Source of the DNA: Euryarchaeota archaeon UBA171
GTDB lineage: Archaea; Thermoplasmatota; Poseidoniia; Poseidoniales; Thalassarchaeaceae
Direction of reading: 5' to 3'
NCBI GenBank assembly: GCA_002497295.1
Contig: DANO01000024.1
Span: 1 to 30,858 of the forward strand
Length of the DNA stretch: 30,858 nt
Positions 22,262 through 29,955 of this stretch are shown one piece after another. The translations under genes and the position numbers were made by a program. The notes under the pieces were generated by a model that saw nothing but the letters and a program-made list of their open reading frames with translations, had not been told where the DNA came from and did not search any database. Numbering within the stretch: the stretch's first letter is position 1; each line of letters starts with the position of its first letter.

Positions 22262-23293
22262 TCAACGTCCTCTTCTCGCCTGGATGTTCCTTCTTGTCGA
22301 TTTTCTAGTTATCTTGCTCTCATTCTTAGGGCTGGGCTGTTCAACGCCGGTGCCGCCGAGTGTTATCGAACCGGATGCCATGAGTTCCTCTGCGAGTGAG
22401 TTGGCTAACTCTTCTGAGTCACCTGGTGTGGCCAGTTTCTCCTTTGCAGCTGAGTTGTATTCGTCGATGAATCGTTTCTGCTCATCCGCTTGGGACTTCA
22501 ACTCATTCTTGATCTCGTCAACTTCCGAGTAGAGTTCGACCAGATTTGCGTGGACTTCATCGGCCGACTTCCTATTCGATACAAACAGTGCATGGAATCT
22601 ATCCCCCTCAGACCGAAGGAAGTCACGCTCCTCGAACATGGGTCGAATCTCCTCCCATATCTTGTCAGCCTCCTCGTGCGCATCTATCATAGCTTGATGC
22701 TCAGCGTCTGCTTCGGCCTTGAGGGTCAGGATGCTTCCATCTAGGTTCTTGAGGTCTAATTTTATCATCGAGTGCTCATCGACCGAGGGGAGGAGTTCCT
22801 TCCTCTTCAGACGGAGAGTTTTCAGCTTCTTCAGCAGCTTGTTCTCCTTATCCAGCCCCAATGTCCCATCAGTCATTATTCGGTCCTCGATATTGCCTAT
22901 CTCTGATTCTGTCTCGGCGAGTTGGACGACTACTGATCTGGAGTTCTTGTTATCCTCTCTGCGACCCTTCGATCTTCCGATTAGCTCCCGGATCTTTGTC
23001 TGTATGTCGTCTCTTCGAGTCCTGTGGACCTTGGCCCTCTCCCTGATTTCTTTCTGTTCTTCCATCATTGAGTTTATCGATTCCCTGATTTCCTTAGCCT
23101 GGTCCTGTATTGCATCGCGTTGCTCAGCGGCTGATCTGGCATCGTCACTAAAGGAATTCCTCTGGTTCCTTAGGCGCTTAGCTTTGGTCTCCATGGCGTG
23201 AAGCCTAGTACGAAGATCGTCTTCTTCGCGGCCCCCCTCTTCCTCGTCCACGAGGTGTCGCAGGGGACCGCATTCTTGAATCGATTGCATCAA
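22262..23293 (-). CDS. Long coiled-coil protein, COG1340-like (paralogue 1 of 4)
   Basis: A 343-residue, highly charged protein predicted to be almost entirely coiled coil from about residue 20 to 285 (rows of Glu, Lys, Arg with heptad-spaced Leu/Ile, for example RTRRDDIQTKIRELIG and ENKLLKKLKTLRLKRKELL). Such proteins belong to archaeal COG1340, sometimes misannotated as phosphoserine phosphatase; no HAD catalytic motif is present here. Near the C-terminus ANSLAEELMASGSITLGG resembles the family's 'short helix, Gly, hydrophobic' end motif, followed by a basic tail ending QARRGR. The start ATG overlaps the stop of the upstream membrane-protein gene by 4 nt, so the two are coupled. There is no ATPase motif. 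A structural role is inferred. Confidence 0.75.
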   Translation of the reverse strand: MMQSIQECGPLRHLVDEEEGGREEDDLRTRLHAMETKAKRLRNQRNSFSDDARSAAEQRDAIQDQAKEIRESINSMMEEQKEIRERAKVHRTRRDDIQTKIRELIGRSKGRREDNKNSRSVVVQLAETESEIGNIEDRIMTDGTLGLDKENKLLKKLKTLRLKRKELLPSVDEHSMIKLDLKNLDGSILTLKAEADAEHQAMIDAHEEADKIWEEIRPMFEERDFLRSEGDRFHALFVSNRKSADEVHANLVELYSEVDEIKNELKSQADEQKRFIDEYNSAAKEKLATPGDSEELANSLAEELMASGSITLGGTGVEQPSPKNESKITRKSTRRNIQARRGR

Positions 23294-24774
23294 GACAGCG
23301 ATGGCAGGATAGCGGTGATCGCAGATATCGCCGGTATAAGCGCGGTGAATATCGCAGTCACAATCATTGCAGAACCGAGGCTCCTCCTGAACCTAGTTGT
23401 CAAATCCGCCCTCGATTGTACGTTCAGAACCCGTCCATTAACGAGGCTCCCCTCGGTGTTTTCAAGTCTGATCGAGACGGTGGCCTCACCGAAAACGCTC
23501 GGAATTAGGCTTTGCCAGACAATCATAGATTCCCCCAACGCCTCTATCTGGGATTCTACGTCGTCCTTAGAGGAGATTTCTGCAGGTGGCACGGTGAGCC
23601 TGTAGACGCCCTCCTTGGGTCTGAAGTCTGGAGTCTGGACCCTTAGAATGAGATCGACATCGGATTTCCCCCTGTTGAGGATGACAGCCATCAGATTCGT
23701 TCTACCCTGTGCTAGGTTCTCGATATCGACATCGAACCATAAGTCTTCGAATGAGTTGCCTACTTGCTGGCGCCTCAAACGATCGTAGAGTCTGAAAAAG
23801 GGGGGACATGCGATTGCTGAGTGTGATAGCAGCCTAACCCAGGTTGCCTCCCCCAACTCAGGGTGGTTGAATAGCTCATCCATAATATCCTGGTCTATGT
23901 ACTTCGAGAGTCTTTTCCTCATCTCGTCGTCATCTATGGCAGTTGATGCCCTCAGATGCAGGAGATGCAGGAGTCTTTCTTGGAATACCACCATGTCGAG
24001 GTCGGGTAGCCTTCTTGCTATCTCTCCAAGATGGAGAGACATTCTGGTGTGGAGAAGAGGGTCTGCGTGAGCTCTCACCAGATCCAGAAATGGATCCGAC
24101 AAGAGGGTCTTATGGACGGCTGGCTGATATGAGTCCAATAGGCCCCATGGCTCCAATGTGTTGAATGTGCCCAGAGGGGCTGTGACCTGCAGTCCGAGGG
24201 AGGCTAGTATGGAAGAAAGCGCCAACATGGAGAGAGGCGTTCTGTAATCATCCACGAGAGGATTCAGGGACATCGCGACAAGCATGAAGCTGACGATGAG
24301 TACGAATGTCCTCCCTCTCAGGATTCTCTTGGTTACGTCGAAAATCCTTCTAACCTCTGCGTAGCCCTGCGAGTTCGTCATGGTCATGCCCTGTTCGGAC
24401 ATCGTGCGTTCATGCTCGTCGAACATGGAGATATTGAGCCTGAGGCTGAAGAACAGGATGAAAATGAGGAATATGTTTGCGATGATGATGAATCCCGATA
24501 TCAAGAGCAGGAAGACCGATAGCTCGACCCCGAACTGCTCTTGGAGGCCACCATCCCACCACGTAGGCGTGGAATCTGCGTATGCTACCGAGGACCCGAG
24601 TACGATTAGCAGTACGGCGGGCGTTAGGAAGTCCATTCGAAGACCCCCTGTTACGAATAGTCGCTCAATCCTCAGTATAATCTGATGTAGGTTCTGCTCA
24701 CGATCGCTTCGCTTCTCATCGAGAGTTACCTCGGCATCTGAAGGGTTTTCCCCAAGGTCATCTTCATCGCCCAT
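23290..24774 (-). CDS. Polytopic membrane protein of unknown function, partner of the coiled-coil gene
   Basis: A 494-residue protein with an acidic N-terminal stretch (1-30). About five membrane segments are visible: MDFLTPAVLLIVLGSSVAYA (47-66), VELSVFLLLISGF-IIIANIFLIFILFF (83-109, one long or two short helices), FVLIVSFMLVAMSL (157-170), LSMLALSSILASLGLQV (181-197), and a C-terminal helix (about 466-492). Between residues 200 and 460 is a large soluble region: a helical part with HLGEIARRLPDLDMVVFQERLLHLLHL, then a beta-rich part (VDIENLAQGRTNLMAVILNRGKS...) resembling an Ig-like or CARDB-type fold. No family is recognised. It starts directly after the stop codon of the regulator gene and overlaps the coiled-coil gene, so it belongs to a four-gene operon. 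Confidence 0.72.
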   Translation of the reverse strand: MGDEDDLGENPSDAEVTLDEKRSDREQNLHQIILRIERLFVTGGLRMDFLTPAVLLIVLGSSVAYADSTPTWWDGGLQEQFGVELSVFLLLISGFIIIANIFLIFILFFSLRLNISMFDEHERTMSEQGMTMTNSQGYAEVRRIFDVTKRILRGRTFVLIVSFMLVAMSLNPLVDDYRTPLSMLALSSILASLGLQVTAPLGTFNTLEPWGLLDSYQPAVHKTLLSDPFLDLVRAHADPLLHTRMSLHLGEIARRLPDLDMVVFQERLLHLLHLRASTAIDDDEMRKRLSKYIDQDIMDELFNHPELGEATWVRLLSHSAIACPPFFRLYDRLRRQQVGNSFEDLWFDVDIENLAQGRTNLMAVILNRGKSDVDLILRVQTPDFRPKEGVYRLTVPPAEISSKDDVESQIEALGESMIVWQSLIPSVFGEATVSIRLENTEGSLVNGRVLNVQSRADLTTRFRRSLGSAMIVTAIFTALIPAISAITAILPSLS

Positions 24775-25425
24775 CTATTGTCCCCCCGTATCCACCAATA
24801 TCGAATCGAGGATCGATTCCGATACTCGATATTCCGTGCCATCGACTGTGAATCCGTCATTGGTTCTCTCAACCGTGGCCCCTATGCTGACATCGATTTT
24901 CATCATGAGTGTTGAGTTCTCCTTGCTGATTCTTATCGCCGTCACAGTGCCAGCCTGACCGTCTGTCATCTCAGAAATTGAACACGCGGGCGTTGAGTCG
25001 ACAATCTCTCTTCCAAGAGAGGGTATCTTTCTCCCATCGCGGGATTCAGCGGGATATCCAAGCATTCTGTCAAGAGTCAACTCATGCGATTTTTCGAGAG
25101 CGAATTCCATTTTGGATGCGACTTCGGAAAGGTTCCCCTCAAGACCAACTACCTCGGAAAGAAGGATTTCGATGAGCATCTGTCTTCGTTTGACCTGATT
25201 GGCATGCAGGAAGCCCTCGGAAGTCAGTCTCGAGCCTTTGTAGGGCACATGTGTCACGAGATTTCTTGCTGCCAACTTCTTGATCATCTCTGTGACTGAA
25301 GCAGAGCTGACGTTCAGCCGGGCTGCTAAATCACTCGTCTTTACAATCTGGCTGGGATTCTCCTCGAATGCCTCTAAGGCACGCTTGAGGTATGCCTCTT
25401 CCCCTTCTGAAATGTCACTCATCAT
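24775..25425 (-). CDS. DtxR/MntR-family regulator with altered metal-site residues
   Basis: A 216-residue protein with the three-part DtxR layout: winged helix-turn-helix (about 10-70; ARLNVSSASVTEMIKKLAARNLVTHVPYKGSRLTSEG), helical dimerisation domain (about 75-140; LTLDRMLGYPAESRDGRKIP matches the family end), and a C-terminal SH3/FeoA-like domain (about 155-216). Classical members sense Fe or Mn through a His in 'RRH', a Cys or Glu, and a Glu-His pair in 'C/E-x-x-E-H'. Here these positions read Gln82, Ser104, and Glu107-Phe108, so most ligands are gone. It may sense something else or be constitutive. It overlaps the upstream zinc-ribbon membrane protein gene by 11 nt and abuts the 494-residue membrane protein gene, suggesting autoregulation of this operon. 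Confidence 0.82.
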   Translation of the reverse strand: MMSDISEGEEAYLKRALEAFEENPSQIVKTSDLAARLNVSSASVTEMIKKLAARNLVTHVPYKGSRLTSEGFLHANQVKRRQMLIEILLSEVVGLEGNLSEVASKMEFALEKSHELTLDRMLGYPAESRDGRKIPSLGREIVDSTPACSISEMTDGQAGTVTAIRISKENSTLMMKIDVSIGATVERTNDGFTVDGTEYRVSESILDSILVDTGGQ

Positions 25426-27220
25426 AGGACTCCTCCGTTAAGGCGCGGAAGGTCGTCATGCATGCAGGGCAACGTGCAACCACAGGCCTCCGATTGATTG
25501 GTACCTTCAAGGTCTGTTCGCATGATGGGCAGTCGATTACATCGGTTGGTGACGAGACCTCGGGTGTCGAGTCCTGTTTCTCGCGAATTGTTGGAATTGA
25601 ATCGGTTTTCGACTCATTTTCCGGGTTCTCCATTGATGTCGAACATGCTGGGCAGGTGATTCTTTGCTGATTCGATGAGTATCTTAGGATCATGCCGCAA
25701 TTCGAGCATTTCAAGTTGGACTCGGTGTGTTCAACCTGCGTTGATTCGTCCTCAGATGTCCTACTTACTTCGTTCTCGAAGGTACGCATGATTAGTACGA
25801 TGAGGAGTATGACCACCAGTCCCGCTAATGCGCCCAATGCAGCAGCCTCCAGAGGGAATGGCAATTCTGATGCTGAGGAGCTGCCCCCCGGCGAGGTCAC
25901 GGAGACGGTTCCCGAAGCGATGATTCCTGTTGAGGAGTATCTGATCCTAACTTCTCCCGACGATGTATCCGAAGGTAGAGTCACATCCACAGAGGACTGA
26001 TGCTCTTCTGATGTACCGATCAGAGGAGTCGTCTTGGAGTCGAGCACCCTTCCATCAAAAACCCAAACTGCCTCGATAACTCCTGTATCGAGCTCCGTTG
26101 TGCCAGTATTCCGTATTGTGTAGGTTATCTCGACGGATTCTTCGACTGCAGAAATTTGAGATGCCGTGGCCACGATCGTAGCAGACAATGTGGATTCATC
26201 GATTCCAATCTGAGTGCTGGTCTGTTCACCAGGCCAGTTCAGTGCATCGACTGTTACATCCATTTGGCCCGAGAACGACTCTTGTATCGGTAGAGATATT
26301 GTCTGTGAACCTGGAAGTATGGAAACGATCAATCTGGACGATTCTCCTAGGGAGCCGTCCAGCGATGCCGGCGTTGCCGTGACCTCGACGTCTCTCTGAC
26401 GCCCTTCGCTCAACATAACTGCGATATCCAGTGTACTGGAATCCTGGTCGTGATTGACGGATGCTATGTCTATCGTCTGCATCGGCATTACCGTTACAGA
26501 AACAGTCCCAGATAATTGATGGGAAACTCCGATACCACCTCCTCCTACGCTCCAGGATATTTCACGGTAGCCGGGTTCAAGCAATTGTATCGAAGAGTCT
26601 AGCTCCTTCGATGAGCCGGCCTGTATGAGGACGTCTGAGCCGGTGGAAGAATCTGTGCCCGACTCCAGATAGAGGTGGGCCGACACTGTATCAGCCCCCC
26701 TATTGTGAACTAGTGCCGATACTCTGGCGTAATCGCCGCTGTGAAGAGGTTCGCCCCTGACTGCCACGCCTAACTGCCCCGCAGGCACCAGATCGAGTGG
26801 ATTCGAGTCAACATAGAATTCTGTAGATTGGGTTCGACTACTTGGAAAGAGGCGAAGATGTACTTCATGCAGGCCTGTGGAATTAGCGCCCAATTCGACG
26901 CTCTCATCAAGAGTGGGGTTCTCCTCATCTAAATCCCCCTGTGCAAGGAGGTTCCAAATTTCATTGTGCTTGATCCAAAGCTCCCATCTCTCATCCTCCT
27001 GTGATGATTCCTGAGGTACGGCAAAATTGACATCAACGATATCCCCCAAAAGTACCAGTGAGCCGTTGATTGAAGGCTCCCCAGACACCCCATCTAAGAC
27101 GGATATTGACCAATCGACGATGGAGTCGTCACCGGTTTCAGCTAATACTGCCCCAGAGGTGATGATTAGGGCCGCGATCAACAGAGATGGAGCAATATCC
27201 GCTGGTCGCACGTGCCCCAC
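25415..27220 (-). CDS. Surface Ig/CARDB-like membrane protein with two cytoplasmic zinc ribbons
   Basis: A 601-residue protein, start GTG. A signal or anchor segment (about 10-28; APSLLIAALIITSGAVLAE) leads into a long beta-rich ectodomain (about 30-450) with repeated CARDB/Ig-like strands, such as GVAVRGEPLHSGDYARVSAL and VEESVEITYTIRNTGTTELD. One membrane helix follows (about 456-478, AALGALAGLVVILLIVLIM). The inside portion holds two zinc ribbons: CSNCG...CPAC (about 503-524) and CPSC...CPAC (about 561-585), joined by a polar linker. An outside-to-inside arrangement with tandem cytoplasmic zinc ribbons is unusual and suggests a receptor- or scaffold-like link. It is the first gene of the four-gene operon and divergent from the coiled-coil operon. 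Ligand and partner are unknown. Confidence 0.75.
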   Translation of the reverse strand: MGHVRPADIAPSLLIAALIITSGAVLAETGDDSIVDWSISVLDGVSGEPSINGSLVLLGDIVDVNFAVPQESSQEDERWELWIKHNEIWNLLAQGDLDEENPTLDESVELGANSTGLHEVHLRLFPSSRTQSTEFYVDSNPLDLVPAGQLGVAVRGEPLHSGDYARVSALVHNRGADTVSAHLYLESGTDSSTGSDVLIQAGSSKELDSSIQLLEPGYREISWSVGGGGIGVSHQLSGTVSVTVMPMQTIDIASVNHDQDSSTLDIAVMLSEGRQRDVEVTATPASLDGSLGESSRLIVSILPGSQTISLPIQESFSGQMDVTVDALNWPGEQTSTQIGIDESTLSATIVATASQISAVEESVEITYTIRNTGTTELDTGVIEAVWVFDGRVLDSKTTPLIGTSEEHQSSVDVTLPSDTSSGEVRIRYSSTGIIASGTVSVTSPGGSSSASELPFPLEAAALGALAGLVVILLIVLIMRTFENEVSRTSEDESTQVEHTESNLKCSNCGMILRYSSNQQRITCPACSTSMENPENESKTDSIPTIREKQDSTPEVSSPTDVIDCPSCEQTLKVPINRRPVVARCPACMTTFRALTEESYDE

Positions 27221-27270
27221 CCTGATTCAACCTGTTTCAATTCAGCGGCTGATTGGAGTCTTTACGTGCA

Positions 27271-27277
27271 GTTTAAG
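27271..27277 (+). promoter_or_regulatory. TATA box of the coiled-coil operon
   Basis: GTTTAAG is centred about 26 bp before the GTG start at 27301, consistent with a leaderless transcript. It lies in the 80 bp divergent region between the two operons. Confidence 0.5.
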
Positions 27278-27300
27278 CAGAGCAGGTACTGGAATCGAAC

Positions 27301-28131
27301 GTGTCCGAAGCAGAGGGGGGGGTGCCAACTCCGCTTAAACTCGCAGAATCGCTACTTGCGAGGCGCATTATGCTGCGGGATGCTCTGCCGGGGGTAATAC
27401 GTACTCTACAGGCTGAGGAGGAGGCTATTCTTCCTAAACTGCGCAGGTCTGTTGATAGTAACGAGAAGTCGAACAAGGAGGTTGCGCGGCTGAAGAAGGA
27501 TCGCAATGAGTTGCGAGATGCGGCGCGTCCAAAGCTTGAGAGGCTCAAACAGCTTAGGACGGCGATAGACGAATCCGGCGGCATGATCACACTCGAGCCC
27601 AAGTGGGCGAAGGAACGTCTCGAGGAGAAGATAACTGAGATTGAGAACAAGATAGAGACTCAGGCATTGGACCACAAGGCGGAAGGGAGTCTTATTGCAG
27701 CTCGTTCCCAATTGCTGAAAGAGAATGAAATGTGGCTTCAAACCAGAAAAGAGTCGAATCCCTCGATGGTCGAGTACATAGCAACGCGGAAGGAAATGTC
27801 GAGTCTATTCAAGAAGGCCGACAGGAAGCATGCAGCCATGGTGGAATTGAGCGAGAAAGGTCGTCCGACATATGCCAAAAGAATCACGCTCGAACAGGAG
27901 CACAAGGAAATAAGGAAGCAGCTGGATAGGGCGATGGAACTCGAGACGCAATCAGAGGCATCGGTCAAGTATTGGGAGGAAGTCGTGAAAAACGGCTTCA
28001 AGAAGGGGGCAGGTCACGACCTTCTCCAGAATTCGAGAATGGTCGAAGAAGGTGGGATTGCGAGTTTCGCAACAAAGGCCAAGAAGCGAAAGCCTCCGAA
28101 AAAGAGCGCGAAGGGCGGTGAAGAGGAATGA
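27301..28131 (+). CDS. Coiled-coil protein, COG1340-like (paralogue 2 of 4)
   Basis: A 276-residue charged protein starting at a GTG, with long coiled-coil predictions (for example KEVARLKKDRNELRDAARPK and LEEKITEIENKIETQAL). A polar N-terminal stretch (MSEAEGGVPTPLKLAESLLA) precedes the first helix. Near the end, GHDLLQNSRMVEEGGIASF resembles the family's C-terminal helix-glycine motif, then a basic tail rich in Lys (AKKRKPPKKSAKGG). No catalytic motif is seen. It overlaps the next gene by 4 nt (ATGA), so the three plus-strand coiled-coil genes form one operon. The function is unknown; a cytoskeletal or envelope scaffold is a guess from context. Confidence 0.72.
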   Translation: MSEAEGGVPTPLKLAESLLARRIMLRDALPGVIRTLQAEEEAILPKLRRSVDSNEKSNKEVARLKKDRNELRDAARPKLERLKQLRTAIDESGGMITLEPKWAKERLEEKITEIENKIETQALDHKAEGSLIAARSQLLKENEMWLQTRKESNPSMVEYIATRKEMSSLFKKADRKHAAMVELSEKGRPTYAKRITLEQEHKEIRKQLDRAMELETQSEASVKYWEEVVKNGFKKGAGHDLLQNSRMVEEGGIASFATKAKKRKPPKKSAKGGEEE

Positions 28132-29006
28132 GCGATGTTTCATCACCGGAATCTGCTGAGGACCTCATTTCGAAGGCCAATTTGCTGGAAGAGACCAGAA
28201 GAAGTCTTAGAAACGAACGGGAAGGTCTTGTTGGACAGGTCAAGGAAAAGAGAGCCTCTGTATCCGTCACGCGAGAGAAATCAGACTCACGGAGAAAGCA
28301 TCTATCATCATTCCATCAGAACAAGGAGGCTGCCGATGAGGCGAAGAAGGAGCGCGATCTGATCAACAAGTCAGTCCCCCCTCCCGTCGATGTTCTGAAG
28401 AGTTGGGCGGACAAGAGTCTGGCGAAACTAACGGTGATGAGCAACGATCTGACCACAATGCCGACACTTGCAAGGGAGATAAGGGAGTTCAGCCTCTTCT
28501 TTGAATTGGTATCCGCGATATCTGTTAAAGAGAAGGGGGAGGAAGCCCATGGTCGCTATGTCAAGTACAACAAGCTGAAAATCGAGGCAATCGAGAAGTT
28601 GGATTCCGAGCATCCAAAGGAAGATCTCGATAACGAGAAGCAGGACCAGAAGAGTTCAGAATTCAAGGAAGTGCGCAAGATATCCAAGAGGATAGATAAA
28701 ATCGACAAAGATATGGATAAGATATCCAAAGAAGTGAAGAAACTTAGGAAGATGGCTAAGAAGTTGGAATCCGAGAGCAAGGTCTCGGATGCGATGGATC
28801 GGGTGATGAGCGGCTCGTCTCTCGACGCCACGGATGTTGCGTTGATCCTAGAGAGGGGTGTCGATCTCGGGTCTCTATCTGATACCGGGGCCGAATCCGA
28901 GGACAAGGACGAGAAGGACCCATCTGGAAAGGCTAAGAGAAGGCGTATTTCTCCTGCGAGGAGAGGTGCCAGAAAGACCCGTCTGCGCCATGATCGGGGA
29001 AGATAG
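28128..29006 (+). CDS. Coiled-coil protein, COG1340-like (paralogue 3 of 4)
   Basis: A 292-residue protein, coiled coil over most of its length, with a striking Lys/Asp/Ile heptad stretch (KISKRIDKIDKDMDKISKEV, about 184-203). A loop rich in Pro (SVPPPVDVLKSWADKSLAK, about 82-100) interrupts the helix in its first third. The C-terminal motif MDRVMSGSSLDATDVALILE (about 222-241) is the clearest example of the family end motif: a short amphipathic helix, a Gly, and a second short helix. It is followed by an acidic spacer and a very basic tail ending HDRGR. Like paralogue 1 it ends in a basic segment that may bind nucleic acid or acidic membrane. Coupled to the genes on both sides. Confidence 0.72.
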   Translation: MSDVSSPESAEDLISKANLLEETRRSLRNEREGLVGQVKEKRASVSVTREKSDSRRKHLSSFHQNKEAADEAKKERDLINKSVPPPVDVLKSWADKSLAKLTVMSNDLTTMPTLAREIREFSLFFELVSAISVKEKGEEAHGRYVKYNKLKIEAIEKLDSEHPKEDLDNEKQDQKSSEFKEVRKISKRIDKIDKDMDKISKEVKKLRKMAKKLESESKVSDAMDRVMSGSSLDATDVALILERGVDLGSLSDTGAESEDKDEKDPSGKAKRRRISPARRGARKTRLRHDRGR

Positions 29007-29053
29007 TGACGTTTCGCTTATATGCGCGATACCGGACCCGGAAACGATCACTG

Positions 29054-29953
29054 ATGAGCGCACTGACCTCCAGCGACCTCTTGGATCTGTTCGGTTCCAA
29101 GCCCGATGAGGTCGAAGAGGAGGCCACCAGGTTCAAGGAAATGAGGGATCAGTGGAATGAGAAAGTCAAGCAGCGTATAGCGGAGCGCAACGGATTCAAC
29201 CTCCAGGTTCAGGAGCTGATAACGGAAGTCCAGAACAAAAAAGCCGTCCGGGATGAGGCGAATCAGAGAGTGAAGGACCTGAAGAAGGCACGCGCCGAAC
29301 GTACGGAAATTGCTAGAGAAAAGCGGGCAGCCCTAAAGGCTACCAAGGAAAAAATGGCAGTGACGAAGTCGGAGGAGTCAGAAAAGGGCACAAAGAAGAG
29401 GCCCGTCTCAAAGATCAGGGTCGAGATGACTCAACTCGAGAATAAATTCGAGCGTAATATGCTCAACATGAAGGAGAAGGCCTTCATGAAGAGGATGAAG
29501 GAGCTAAGCGCTGAACTCAAAGAGGCCAAGAAGGCTAAGGCTGAAGGAGGCGGGCTGAGCGAGCTAAAAGAAGAGCTTTGGAGGGCTGATCAGCTTCAGG
29601 ACAAGGCCCACACTGAGGTTGAGGGGGCGGTTGAATCTGCTCAGCAAGCCCACGACGTTATGTCTAGGATTTCTGACGAGGTTGACAAGCTTAGAGAAGC
29701 TGCGAATAAATCCCACTCGGGACTTGTAAGGGCAAAGCGAGAGGCTGACAAGATGCATTCGAGGTATATCGTGTCCCTGAAATGCATGCACTCCATGAGT
29801 GACCTGGTATACGCGATGAAGGCTAAAGAGAGCGGCGGGGAAATGGACAGTTCGGATGATCAGCGAACTGGGGTCTCCGACATCATGGAGCAGCTCATGT
29901 CTGGCGGTACCATCTCCACAGACGATCTGATGATGATGCAGCGCAAAGGCTGA
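29054..29953 (+). CDS. Coiled-coil protein, COG1340-like (paralogue 4 of 4)
   Basis: A 299-residue protein from MSALTSSDLLDLFGS. The frame opens earlier at GTG 29006, which overlaps the preceding stop by one base (TAGTG), but that 16-residue addition is very basic and not shared with the paralogues, so I prefer 29054. Coiled coil covers most of the chain (for example LSELKEELWRADQLQDKAHT), with a Gly-rich break near residue 175 (KAEGGGLSE). The C-terminus is VSDIMEQLMSGGTISTDDLM plus MMQRKG: the same motif as paralogue 3 (VMSG-S-L-D-A-T-D), but with no basic tail. It ends two bases before a convergent gene. Confidence 0.72.
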   Translation: MSALTSSDLLDLFGSKPDEVEEEATRFKEMRDQWNEKVKQRIAERNGFNLQVQELITEVQNKKAVRDEANQRVKDLKKARAERTEIAREKRAALKATKEKMAVTKSEESEKGTKKRPVSKIRVEMTQLENKFERNMLNMKEKAFMKRMKELSAELKEAKKAKAEGGGLSELKEELWRADQLQDKAHTEVEGAVESAQQAHDVMSRISDEVDKLREAANKSHSGLVRAKREADKMHSRYIVSLKCMHSMSDLVYAMKAKESGGEMDSSDDQRTGVSDIMEQLMSGGTISTDDLMMMQRKG

Positions 29954-29955
29954 TA

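Noticed and set aside
22262..23293. Phosphoserine phosphatase annotation for the coiled-coil protein
   Set aside because: COG1340-like proteins are sometimes given this name, but no HAD motif (DxDxT or similar) is visible and the chain is coiled coil.
27406..28270. Minus-strand frames opposite coiled-coil paralogues 2 and 3
   Set aside because: Charged coiled-coil genes often leave Leu/Ser-rich open frames on the other strand; these have that composition and no domain.
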